This document shows positions 11,001 to 19,866 of a stretch of 64,000 bases of DNA, piece by piece. Numbering within the stretch: the stretch's first letter is position 1; each line of letters begins with the position of its first letter. Location: NCBI GenBank assembly GCA_949987705.1, contig OX465285.1:1674001-1738000 (forward strand), in the 5' to 3' direction. The notes beneath the pieces were generated by a model, which had not been told where the DNA came from, ran no database searches, and was given only the letters and a program-made list of their open reading frames with translations. This DNA is from Thereva unica. Its lineage: Eukaryota; Arthropoda; Insecta; Diptera; Therevidae. The translations under genes and the position numbers were made by a program.

Positions 11001-12655
11001 TCAAGGCTTTGGCCGAATCAAGCTCAAGGAGGTTGGCATGAAAAAGGGGAACTCCTGCTGGCTCAGAACAGAAAAAACAATATGGGTGATTCATTGGAGC
11101 CTCGGTAGTCTTTATCAGGGTGCTGGTCACCCATCTGTCGAACTGTTTAATGTGTAGGAACCATGGTTAAGTAAGTAACGGCAATATTAAAGGTTTGTGG
11201 CTAGCCGGGTAGAGTATTGTGTCCCGTCAAAGCGACAAGTCACTAGACAGACTGCTGAACCTGTTCAAGTGGTCTGGCCTACAGAAATAAGGTATAGCGG
11301 GTAGTAAAATAGGCCAAGCATGTATCCACGGTGCTTTTGGGCCCAGTACCTCACCAAAAGAAAGAAAAAAAGAAAGACTCGACACCAATAGGTTGAAATT
11401 TAGCTAACCGAGCGGAATGCCAAATCTATCAAAAGCTTTGCATATGTGTACATATCTTGGACAACCAGACGAAAGCCACCAAACCACTAGAAACTTTAGT
11501 TGAGGCGTTCGAAGTCTTTTGATCAACTAGCTTGAAGTCGTACTGTTAGGAAAGCTGAGTCAATCGTCAATAATAGTCGTTCACACTAGCTTGCATTAAT
11601 TGTGATCTTTTCCAATTGACACGACAATAGGTTCATTTTGGACAAAGGGCAGCTTCGAAACAATGTAGAGAGTGTATTATTAATTCAAATGAACTTAGGG
11701 AAAAATGTATTCACCATAACTCGCTACCTACATTTAGCAGCATAATAACGACACCCAAAAACATAAATTCTTTAAATATCCGGTTTGTATCTGTCCCCTT
11801 TTACTTACCATGCTTCAGCACACGCCCTGTCCTTTGGAAAAACTGGTCTCTGATCCAAATAGGTTAGTTGTTTCTAAAAATTAAAGTTATCAATAATGAA
11901 AGACATCTCATGGTTAAAAGGTATAACTCCATACACATTCCAAAATCAACGTCTTCCTATATTGAGGTATCTTATTAACCACAGGATTCCCTTGAAGGAC
12001 CAGCACTCGCAGCTCAGGCATTTGCGCCAAAACCTTGAAAATAAAACCACCACCAATGCAAGCCAAAAATTAAAAAAAACGTCTTTGTTACCGTCACTAT
12101 TAAAATGTCCTCGATCCTATTATTGGCCAAATCTAAAACGGATAAATTCTTGCACTCGATCAAATTTTCCACCTGGTCAAAAGTCTTAATGTAATTGTGC
12201 GAAAGGTTCAGCGATGTCAGAACCGGCAGCACCTCAACGCCGCAATTCTCAATTTTCGTGATGTGGTTGTACGACAAATTGACGGTGTCCAGCTCACGGC
12301 AGTTGCCAAGATTGTTAATTCTGCTGATGAGGTTGTTGTGCAAGAAGAGGCACTTGAGGATTTTCTGATTGTCGAGTCCTTCGATGTCGGATATAGCGTT
12401 GTTTTCCAGCCATAGGCACTTCAGTCCAGTGTATTCGTCCAAACATTCGATTTGTTGAAATCCTGAAATACCACCAAACCACAAATGAGACTTTCTTTTT
12501 CAAACTAAACTAAAGTCATCCTTGCCTTGGTAGTGCAGGTAAAGGACATCGTTAAGACCTGGTGTTTGATAAAGTTGATTCTTCTTGCACAGCTCGCGAA
12601 GTCCTTTTGGCGTCATTCTTGTCAGACCGAGGATTTCTTTTGTTGGACGTGGCAT
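3023..12655 (-). CDS. dtr: Dynein axonemal assembly factor 1 (DNAAF1/LRRC50 homologue), complete, 7 exons
   Basis: This gene encodes a cytoplasmic factor needed to preassemble axonemal dynein arms; the Drosophila homologue is dtr. Coding exons in order are 12655-12526, 12462-12092, 12033-11935, 11873-11809, 9086-9001, 8938-7973 and 5061-3023. Together they give 3,756 bases, or 1,251 residues. All splice phases agree, and each joined boundary falls inside a conserved motif. Residues 1-43 hold the N-terminal [14 protein letters not shown] region. Residues 44-200 form SDS22-like repeats ([41 protein letters not shown] and others). Residues 201-225 are the LRR cap with [14 protein letters not shown]. 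From about 251 on, the chain is acidic and low in complexity, rich in Glu, Asp, Ser, Asn and Ile. Introns 1, 2, 3 and 5 are 58-63 bases; introns 4 and 6 are about 2.7 and 2.9 kb and full of TE remains. Intron 1 starts with GC. The ATG at 12655 is the first in frame and starts the conserved N terminus. Confidence 0.92.
5062..7972 (-). other. dtr intron 6, 2.9 kb, retroelement debris
   Basis: The intron carries a 26-base direct duplication at 5269-5320, unassigned sequence with open frames on both strands around 5660-6050, and a LINE endonuclease fragment near 7040-7740. It has no conserved coding signal in the dtr frame. The last 100 bases before exon 7 and the first 150 after exon 6 are AT-rich and TE-free, like a normal insect intron. 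Confidence 0.6.
7040..7740 (+). mobile_element. LINE endonuclease-domain fragment (R1/LOA-like)
   Basis: A plus-strand frame reads [19 protein letters not shown]. This is the beginning of the apurinic-type endonuclease of non-LTR retrotransposons, in which the Glu of xQEP is a metal ligand. Downstream the frame breaks, though [12 protein letters not shown] resembles the later NAHHxxW block. The fragment lies antisense to dtr in intron 6. Confidence 0.55.
7973..8938 (-). CDS. dtr: dtr coding exon 6 (acidic region)
   Basis: This 966-base exon encodes residues 252-572. It begins [10 protein letters not shown], contains a cysteine cluster CFVCHRLNC beside a basic patch RRRIKKKR, and is otherwise rich in Asp, Glu, Ser and Ile. 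The open frame runs on past the donor GTATGG for only a few codons. Splicing at phase 1 joins it in frame to exon 7. Confidence 0.85.
9001..9086 (-). CDS. dtr: dtr coding exon 5
   Basis: This 86-base exon completes the Trp codon and encodes [20 protein letters not shown] and onward to DSVN, a charged helix that follows the cap in this family. The acceptor is TTCTAG and the donor GTAAGC. It lies 2.7 kb downstream of exon 4 across a TE-filled intron. Confidence 0.9.
9290..9860 (+). mobile_element. LINE reverse-transcriptase fragment (R1/LOA-like)
   Basis: The plus strand encodes [13 protein letters not shown], the YADD catalytic box of a reverse transcriptase, followed by [15 protein letters not shown], the helix that normally follows it in R1-type elements. 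The frame shifts and stops soon after, so the copy is inactive. It lies inside dtr intron 4 in antisense orientation. Confidence 0.7.
10490..10800 (-). mobile_element. Jockey-like LINE ORF2 C-terminal fragment
   Basis: On the minus strand, the DNA at 10740-10800 encodes [16 protein letters not shown], a counterpart of the DHIF..AK segment at 15180-15230. Further on it encodes [20 protein letters not shown], resembling the C-terminal region of jockey ORF2. Several residues and the frame are degraded. Confidence 0.4.
11809..11873 (-). CDS. dtr: dtr coding exon 4 (LRR cap)
   Basis: This 65-base exon encodes [20 protein letters not shown] and one Ala, then two bases of the Trp codon. This is the most conserved DNAAF1 signature. 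The acceptor is TTTTTAG and the donor GTAAGT. Confidence 0.92.
11935..12033 (-). CDS. dtr: dtr coding exon 3
   Basis: This 99-base, phase-0 exon encodes [20 protein letters not shown] and the start of the cap region. The acceptor is TTCAAG and the donor GTATGG. It is separated by introns of 58 and 61 bases from its neighbours. Confidence 0.88.
12092..12462 (-). CDS. dtr: dtr coding exon 2 (leucine-rich repeats)
   Basis: This 371-base exon starts after a TTTCAG acceptor and ends ACG before GTAACA. It carries most of the SDS22-type repeats, each with an LxxLxLxxNxI core. A GT two codons earlier could also be spliced in frame; I preferred the later one because it keeps the usual spacing between NNRIED and the following MPELRVL. 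Confidence 0.9.
12526..12655 (-). CDS. dtr: dtr coding exon 1 (start codon, GC splice donor)
   Basis: The exon encodes residues 1-43, ending [10 protein letters not shown], plus the first base of a Gly codon. The junction is CAAG followed by GCAAGG, so the donor is GC rather than GT. The join to exon 2 restores the family motif LYLHYQGFQQIE. The extra context of the donor (AG before GCAAG) is what GC-AG introns usually show. Confidence 0.88.
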
Positions 12656-13713
12656 GTTCACTGTTTTTTTTTTTTCACTTTTATTTTTTTAAACTAATTT
12701 GAAGTTTTTCGGCTGTTCAATGGCTGGAGAATTTTCTAATTTCCGGTGTTTTTTTATGAAAAAAAAAAGTTATTGACAAAACAATTGGGTTTGCTGTTTG
12801 AGTGATTGATCGATGGTTGCTAGGTTTTTTTTTTATATTTTGAGCTCTTCCAATAATGGTGTATGTGTACTGAGGTACTGCTTGATGGTCTCATTTGCAA
12901 TGTCAAGTTCTGAACTGAACGTTAATAAAAATATTTGGGTATAGTGTCAGTTTGAGATAAGTTCTAATTTACAACGCAATTTCAACTATCCCACCAAAAG
13001 CACTTTGTTTTAAAAAAAAAATTTTTTTTGCGCAATGGCATCCTTTATATTTTAAAGCACCAATTTTGCTCCTTTTTGAATAGAAAAACGTGAGTGTGCC
13101 GTCCCTCGTTGACTGTTTCGGGTCCCATGCAGGCATTTTGTCGATTGGTATCCCTGTTTCAGACTGGTCTGAACTCAGGACAGCAAACCCTTTACAACGA
13201 TGTCCCATTTATCCACATCAGAGCACTTTCGAAAAATCGGCCAAAATTTTCCCAAGGGGTACCCCTTTGAAAATTTCCGGTTTTGGGCAATTTCTGGAGC
13301 GGCCCTTTTTTGAATGGGAAATTGTTAGGGACCTCCCAGGGAGTCTGTGAATTCAATCCCACCCCGGGCTGACCGCAGTATTTCCCGAGATAATGGGCAT
13401 TTCGCAGCCCTCCTTTGGGAATTCACAAAAGAGGGCATAACTCCCGAACCCGTTGGTTGGCAACGGATACGCTGCTGTCGAAACCGCTGAGTCTCGAACT
13501 CTATTCACGATTCGTTTCCACTCTTGCCTTCATTATATCTAAGTTAGGTTAGATGCCGCAATTCGCGCTTTGGATCCTCGTTTTGTTGCCACAACTCATT
13601 TATCTAGGTTCACTGAAACAACTACTGTGGCGGCAAATGCCAAAAGCTATCCTGCCGAATTTGGGAAGCTAACCCGGGGGCTAGACGATCAATTTTTCAA
13701 TTGCAATTTTGCA
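12656..13713. other. dtr upstream region and unassigned repeats
   Basis: The first 300 bases upstream of the dtr start are AT-rich with T runs and should hold its 5' UTR and promoter; no clear TATA box is visible. From about 13000 the sequence is less AT-rich. It contains a module at 13308-13400 that resembles the end of the foldback element at 15485, and a 35-base segment at 13461-13495 that recurs at 43386. Confidence 0.45.
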
Positions 13714-13865
13714 GGCCTCGGTAGTCTAGGGGTAAGGCGCCCGACTACTATCCCAGAGGTGCCGGGTTCGAATCTCGGTCAGCCCAAGGCCCTTCGCTTT
13801 TTTTACTTTCCCACCCACATAACTTTCCTTCTTTCTTCTCCCCTCTTTACATTCTTGATGCCTTC
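13714..13865 (+). repeat. tRNA-derived SINE-like element, copy 1
   Basis: The head carries an internal pol III promoter: an A-box-like TAGTCTAGGGG and a B box GGTTCGAATCT in a T-arm-like hairpin. The anticodon arm cannot form a proper five-base stem, so I call it a tRNA-derived SINE rather than a tRNA. A pyrimidine-rich tail (CTTTCCTTCTTTCTTCTCCC) follows. A second copy sits at 37350. This copy abuts the jockey-like LINE. Confidence 0.6.
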
Positions 13866-13914
13866 TGAAATATTTCGTCGGCTCGCGCCATTTCCCATTT
13901 CAAGCGCCAACCAT

Positions 13915-15478
13915 GATCAGGGCCGTAAGTGACAAAACACTAGGCAGACTAATAAACTCTTTCAACCGGTCTGCGCCAACAAATCCACTGGACCCGATAA
14001 TATACCCCCTATCGCCTTAAAACAATTCACCTCACCTTTGGCTAAACCTCTGCGCAAACTTTTTGCCCTATCATACTTCTCCCGAGTTTACCCAGACTCT
14101 TGGAAACTTGCACATGTTCAGTCCATGCCTAAAAAAGGCGACTCCAGCATTCCCTCCAACTACCGCCCAATAGCAATTACTTCTATTCTCTCCAAAACCA
14201 TGGAGACGATAATCAACAAAAAACTTATGGGATATCTAGAATCCAACCGACTTATAAACGACAAACAGTACGGCTTCCGACAAAAAAGATCCACTGGCGA
14301 TCTTTTAGTTTGACTTACAAAACACCTCCACCGAATCTAGTCTGGTTGCTCTAGATATTTCTAAGGCTCCTAAGGCACTCAGCCCTGCTGTTGGTGTTGA
14401 CCCACTTAAACAGAATTGGATTGAGAGTTTCCTTTCTGGCCCTTCAATCAAAGTAGTATTGGATGGCATCAAATCCGAACCCCACCCGATCAGCGATCCC
14501 AAAAACCTTCAGGGTTCGATTTTCTTAACGGTGTTATTTTGGAACACCCCCCCCTAGTTTTCAAAGAACTATATTGTAGGGGTAATTTTAACCCCTTAAG
14601 GGTTGAAAATAATTTATTTTTGCCTGACAGTACGCCCACAATCGAATTTGAAGCATAAACTTGAAAAAAAATTTTTTTTACCATTTTTGCCATTTTTCGC
14701 CAATTAGGGGTAGTTTCAACCCTTTAGGAGTACCCCCTACCATTAAGTTCGCCTTAATTTAGTATAAATCAACCACCTTCGCAAATAAATATTAAAAAAA
14801 GTGCATTTCATCGCATTAGTTTTCATTATTACTGAAATAATCGCGAAAACCCCCTAAAAAGGGGTGTTTTTTGCATTTTTAGGGGTGGCGCCCTAATTTT
14901 AGGACCGCGGGACCTCGATTTTCGTGATCAGCGACCCCAAAAACATTTAGGGTTCGATTTTCTTAACGGTGTTATTTTGGAACACCATAACGCGCGTTTT
15001 GAATGGACTAACTGAACTCATTCTAGGTTGGGGAAGGAAGAATCGTGTCGAATTCAACCCCACCAAAGTACAGTCTTATCTCCAATAAAAAGTGAACCGC
15101 ACTCTATCCGGGTTAGTGGATCGTGTTGAACTAATGGCCGACCCATCCCTTAACATCTTAGGCGTAACATTAGCCAAAGGCTTGCGTTGGAATGACCACA
15201 TATTCCCAACCGCCAAACAAGCATCTCGGTGCTTGGGATTTCTCAAGAGATGCAAGTTCCTCCTCCAGCCATCGGCCCGTGCTGTAATATTCAAGTCCTA
15301 CATTCGGCCGCTTCTCGAATACAACTCTCTCATTTGGGTCGGCGCTTCGAAAACCAACTTGGCGTGGTTAGATAATGTACAAAAAAAGGGGCCTTCAAAC
15401 TTATTGGTGACGACGCCGTTTGCTCCACCATCATCTGAACCGAATTCCTCACCAAAAAAGAGAAAAATAGTAGTGTAG
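13915..15478 (+). mobile_element. Jockey-clade LINE, RT region, degraded
   Basis: Frames read GPDNIPPIALKQF, then SWKLAHVQSMPKKGD and SNYRPIAITSILSKTMETII, then KQYGFRQKRSTGDLL. These are RT blocks in the order expected for a jockey-clade LINE. The block around ALDISKAF is truncated, losing part of the palm. A 440-base foreign segment interrupts the copy at about 14488-14986. The C-terminal part resumes at 15092 with LAKGLRWNDHIF and FKSYIRPLLEYNSLIWVG. Frameshifts and stops make it inactive. Confidence 0.8.
14488..14986. repeat. 440-base direct-repeat segment interrupting the LINE
   Basis: A block of about 60 bases at 14488-14546 (GATCAGCGATCCCAAAAACC onward) recurs at 14925-14986 with few changes. 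Between them lies AT-rich sequence with several AGGGGT/ACCCCT motifs. The arrangement fits a partial tandem array of a roughly 440-base unit inserted into the LINE. Confidence 0.6.
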
Positions 15479-15494
15479 GTTTTTCATATGGGAA

Positions 15495-16921
15495 ATTATT
15501 AGGCACCTTACAAGGAGCCTGTAAATTAAATTTTACCCCGGAATTCCCAATATTCCCTGAAATAATAAAAATTTTATGATCCTTTTAGGGAAAACCCCAA
15601 AATGGATCTCTGCAACCACAACAGAAAAGCCGAAAGCCCAATTTGCATACAATTTTCAAAGTTAAGCGAAAAAACGAAAACAAATTATGGAAATCCTCCG
15701 TGTTGCTGCTAATCAAAGCGAATGACGTAATCGCCACTCCACCCACAACCCGAGAGCAACCTGCCACATAATTAGCGGCGAGCGTGACTGTGGAAATCAA
15801 AAACATAGAGCCGGCGTTTGGTAATTTCCAATTGTTTTGATTAAATTCAAAATTCAAATAGTTAATTTTATTTAATTTCTACTACAATAAATTAGGTATG
15901 AGAAGCACCAACCACCCAACAGTCAACAACCAACTCAAGCAAATCAGCGGATGCGCTCCGGAAAGGAATCTTTAAAAAATAAAACAAAAAAACAATAAAT
16001 TAAGTTAAAGATAATAAAAATGTACATTCATAAACCATTTTCTAATAAAACTCATGCGAAAAAGAATGTGTTTGCATTTGCTTTAATTATTTCAATTCAA
16101 AATGCACGAAAAACATTCGAAAAATGAACAAAATGCTCACAAGCCTCTGAATTCCATGAAAATGAAAAATTGCATGCTTCTAGGGACCTACTCGAAAAAT
16201 CGAACGTTTTTGAACAGCGCACGGATCCTGTATGATATGTCAGAAATTACAATGCGAAGTGTGCAAATTTTCTCATACAAATATGCAAAACTTCGCATTG
16301 TAAATTCTGACATATCATACAGGATCCGTGCGCTGATCAAAAACGTTGACTTTTTCGATGAGACCCCTAAAAGCATGCAATTTTTCTCTTTCACGGAATT
16401 TAGAGGCTTGTGAGCATTTTGTTCATTTTTCGAATGTTTTTCGTGCATTTTGAATTGAAATAATTAAAGCAAATGCAAACACATTCTTTTTCGCGTGAGT
16501 TTTATTAGAAAATGTTTTATGAGAATGTACATTTTAATTATCTTTAACTTAATTTATTGTTTTTTGTTGTATTTTTGATGACTTTTATAAATTCCTTTCC
16601 GGGGCGCATCCGCTGATTTGCTTGAGTTGGGCGTTGGCGGTTGGGTGGCTGGTGCTTCATACGTAATTTATTGTAGTAGAAATTAAATAAAATTAAATAT
16701 TTGAATTTTGAATTTAATCAAAACAATTGGAAATTACCACAGTCGGTTCTATGTTTTTGATTTATTGTATGCAAATTGGGCTTTAGGCATTTCTGTTGTG
16801 GTTGCAGAGATCCATTTTGTGGTTTTCCCTAGAAGGATCATAAAATTCTTATAATCTCGGGTGATATTGGGAATTCCGGGATAAAATTAAGTGTACAGGC
16901 TCCTTGTAAGGAGCCTAATAA
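15495..16921. repeat. Foldback (near-palindromic) element of 1.4 kb
   Basis: The left arm (15495-16259) and right arm (16290-16921) are reverse complements over almost their full length, with a loop of about 30 bases centred near 16275. The outer ends carry AGGCTCCTTACAAGGAGCCT-like sequence, itself a palindrome. The left arm has about 140 extra bases (roughly 15654-15793) missing from the right. Open frames on the two strands start with the same residues only because the arms mirror each other. No transposase is encoded. Confidence 0.85.
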
Positions 16922-17132
16922 TAGCTAGTACTTGGGCTATTATACTATACCTCTTTATTGTGCTCCATCCTTCATCAAATTACGAAACAAAGCAATAAGA
17001 AGCATATGGCTGCAAGTGTCTACATATAAGGGGGCATCTTAGCTGTAGAGAACGCAATTTAGCCCAGAGCTGCAATTAAAACCCAAAGTTTTGGGATCCT
17101 GCCGTAGAGTGAAAAGGCAGAATCATGAGCGT

Positions 17133-18750
17133 TAGGGGTCGTTCATAAATTGCGTCAGGCGATTTTTGGGATTTTTCAACCCCCCCCCCCCCGCCCACCG
17201 TTGGTGAGATTTCGTAAGATTTGGCTCGACCTCTTTCCCCTTCCCACTAATCTCACGTGAGATTTTTCAGATCTTACCAAATCTCGAGTATTTAACACTA
17301 AAAATACGTATTTACGGGCGTAAGCACAAGATTTAGTTAAAGATAACTGATGATTCGAACTCCTCCTTGCACCGCTTGCAGTGGACACACAACTACCAAA
17401 AATGAGCATTCAGACTCAACAAGAATTTCCGTATGCTAAAATTCGGGGAGGGCAGTTCTATATTCTAATAGCCTTCTCGCGGGTCAGTTTTTCTTGGCTC
17501 GTACGCCGCAGCGGTGGCGCAGTTAAACAATGGAGGGACTACTATGTATGACACTTTCTGGCGTTCCCATAACCATTTTTGTGTACGATTTAAGGCCCTC
17601 TTTCACACACAGGTCGACGGCAGGCCGTGGCTTGAAAGTTCTCGCTTTTGAAGCCAAGTAATCGCTATCCACCTCGCTCGCCGCCAACTGAATGGCGTCT
17701 GCAGTCCAAGAAAACTGACAAAATTCTCTATGTGTGTGGCTATTTATCGTCAGTTTGTGCCTGAAGATCTGTACTTCTATTCAGTTGCAAGCTGTGAATT
17801 TACGGTTCGAATTCACACCGTAACCAGTCGGGCCTGAAAGCAAGGCGCGAACTAGGCGCGAAAACCACCCACACTCGCATTCGCGCTTGTTCACGGGTAT
17901 TCATGGTGTGAGCCTGGAGCTGCCTTAAGGCACATACATATTGGCACGAAAGCGGATACGGCGGCCGCCTGCGAGAGAATTTCCCATACATTTAATTTCT
18001 TCGCGCCTGCTGCCTCTGCAAATATGGTGGTCCGTGTTCTTTAAAGGATTTTCCAGTCACGAATCTGGGGCCGGTTCGTGTATGGCGAACGACGGTAATC
18101 GAACGAAAAGAAATTGAAGTCGAAAAATTTTGTCGACGAAAATTTTAGCGTTCGCGTAGGTCGAAAGTAAATTGTTCCGTGTCCTAATGCAAAAACTCGT
18201 TAACCCAAGAGCTTTCGAGTGCCTTTCGTCGGCTTCAGACGAAAATTTTAAATTTTTTCGACTTAAGCGAACCCGAGACGAAAAAAAATTTTCGTTTTCG
18301 ACATACACGAACCGGCCCCTGTTTGTGCGTTTAAAGTTTTCGTTGAGGCCATGTACATCTTTGCACTTGAATTAACAGCCTTCTATGCTAAACTGTCGTC
18401 TTCTCCTGTGTGTCTATAGGGAAGCATTACGTTACCTGCATGCCATGGCCGGTCGGCGGATACCTGTGGTCCTCATCCCTTAGTCAGACTGAGTATGTTG
18501 TGGCCTTCATCGGGCAGTGCCTACCGCCCTGGCCTGCCGGCGGCCATTTAACTAAGTGGGGGTCTTTAGTGGAGATACATGTTTTACATAATTTCACCCA
18601 ATTTTCTACCAATTCTACACTGTTTCTTGAGGAAAAAAAATTACGTGATATTTGGCGAGGCCCCCCTCTCCCCCACGTGAGATTTAGTGAGATTCGACTC
18701 GAACCCCTCCCCTCCCCCTAAACGCCTCACGTAATTTATGGACGCCCCTT
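17133..18750. mobile_element. Composite terminal-inverted-repeat element
   Basis: The left end AGGGGTCGTTCATAAATTGC and the right end, read inverted, AGGGGCGTCCATAAATTACG match over about 30 bases with a few changes, followed on each side by C- or G-rich runs and ACGTGAGATTT motifs. No transposase frame is visible inside, so it is probably non-autonomous. A smaller inverted-repeat element is nested at 18067-18319. The superfamily is undecided. Confidence 0.6.
18067..18319. mobile_element. Nested MITE of about 250 bases
   Basis: The ends are perfect inverted repeats of GGGGCCGGTTCGTGTATG, continuing imperfectly inward through Cys/Gly-poor, CGAAAA-rich DNA (TTTTCGTC/GACGAAAA motifs). No coding capacity is present. 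It lies within the larger element at 17133-18750. Confidence 0.7.
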
Positions 18751-19648
18751 ATGAATTTGCGAAGCTAGGTGACCAGGAGGGGGCCAGGATAACTAGACGT
18801 CACTTTCACGACTTCAGCCAGACTTTACTCTTTCAAAAAATTCACAATATAACAATTCACAATAAATAACATTAAAAATTAAATTAAATAAAACACATTA
18901 TATTTTTTTAGTTTTTTTTTAATTTTTTTTTTATCATTTATTTCTCAATAATTTCCTTTTTTTTATTTAAACAATCTCTAACATAGAATTGAATGATGGT
19001 GGCATTAGGAAAAAAGAATTTTTTTAATATCTTTTTTTCATTTTGTTTTTTTTTTTTGGTTTTGCTTGTTTTGGTTTTTTTTCCTTAAATGATAAGATTT
19101 ATAAATTTTGTTTTTTTTTCTTTTTCATTTGTTTTTTTTTTTTAAATATATATTTATATCGAAATTAACATAACAATAATAATTAATAATAATAATAATA
19201 ATTATAATATTTCTCTTTCATAATTGTGTGTTTTCACGTCCTTTTTTTTGGGTTCTTACGCAATTTTTTGCTTTTATTTTTTTTATTTATATTTTTTGTT
19301 GTTGTTGTTTTGTTTTATCCTTTTCCTTTTTGAATTTGTTTTATTAAATTTACTTTTAAATGTTTCGTCATGTCTCACAATATATGTATATGGTAGTGTA
19401 TGTAAGTTTTATTTTTTTTATTTGTTAATAGCAGTTTTTTTTTAATTTTATTTTGGTTTTTTTTTTGAAAAAGATTGAATCAATTTTTTGTTTAATTTTT
19501 AGTATCCTTTTTTTGAAATTTTTTTTAAATACGAACATTTTTTCGACATCCTTTTTTTATTTTAAATATATTGCATTATATTTATATTTTTATGGGTAAA
19601 TTTCTTTGTGTGTGTCCTTGTTTTTTTTGCTTTGTGTATTAAATTATG

Positions 19649-19866
19649 CCTATGCTGAAAGTCGGGTCGTGTGTCGAGCCACGTCGCCTGAGCCGAAGAA
19701 AGTGACCTTTCAGCCGAATGACTATTTTCAGCACAGGAGCCTATAGTAGAAGCTCTGAAGTTGAGTTTAGGCCATTGTATTGAAAGTTGTAATTTGACTG
19801 AGAAGTCACTTTCTTCAGCTCAAAGGACTTGTCACGACAACACGACTCGACTTTCAGCACAGGGGT
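19649..19866. mobile_element. MITE of about 218 bases
   Basis: Inverted ends read TGCTGAAAGTCGGGTCGTGT on the left and TGCTGAAAGTCGAGTCGTGT on the right after reversal. The interior repeats shorter CTTTCAGC motifs and has no coding frame. It stands out from the surrounding T-rich DNA by its balanced composition. Confidence 0.7.

Larger units (their letters stand above)
9087..11808 (-). other. dtr intron 4, 2.7 kb, retroelement debris
   Basis: The intron holds a plus-strand R1/LOA-like RT fragment (about 9290-9860), a minus-strand jockey-like C-terminal fragment (10490-10800) and a short jockey-like segment near 11216-11290. The 500 bases before exon 5's upstream neighbour (11400-11800) show nothing recognisable. 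Confidence 0.6.

Noticed and set aside
13714..13785. A tRNA gene
   Set aside because: A and B boxes and a T arm are present, but the anticodon arm cannot form a regular stem and loop, and a near-identical copy with the same pyrimidine tail occurs at 37350. A SINE head fits better.
16102..16448. Two mirror-image proteins beginning with the same residues
   Set aside because: They arise because the two arms of the foldback element are reverse complements; no domain or codon signal supports a gene.
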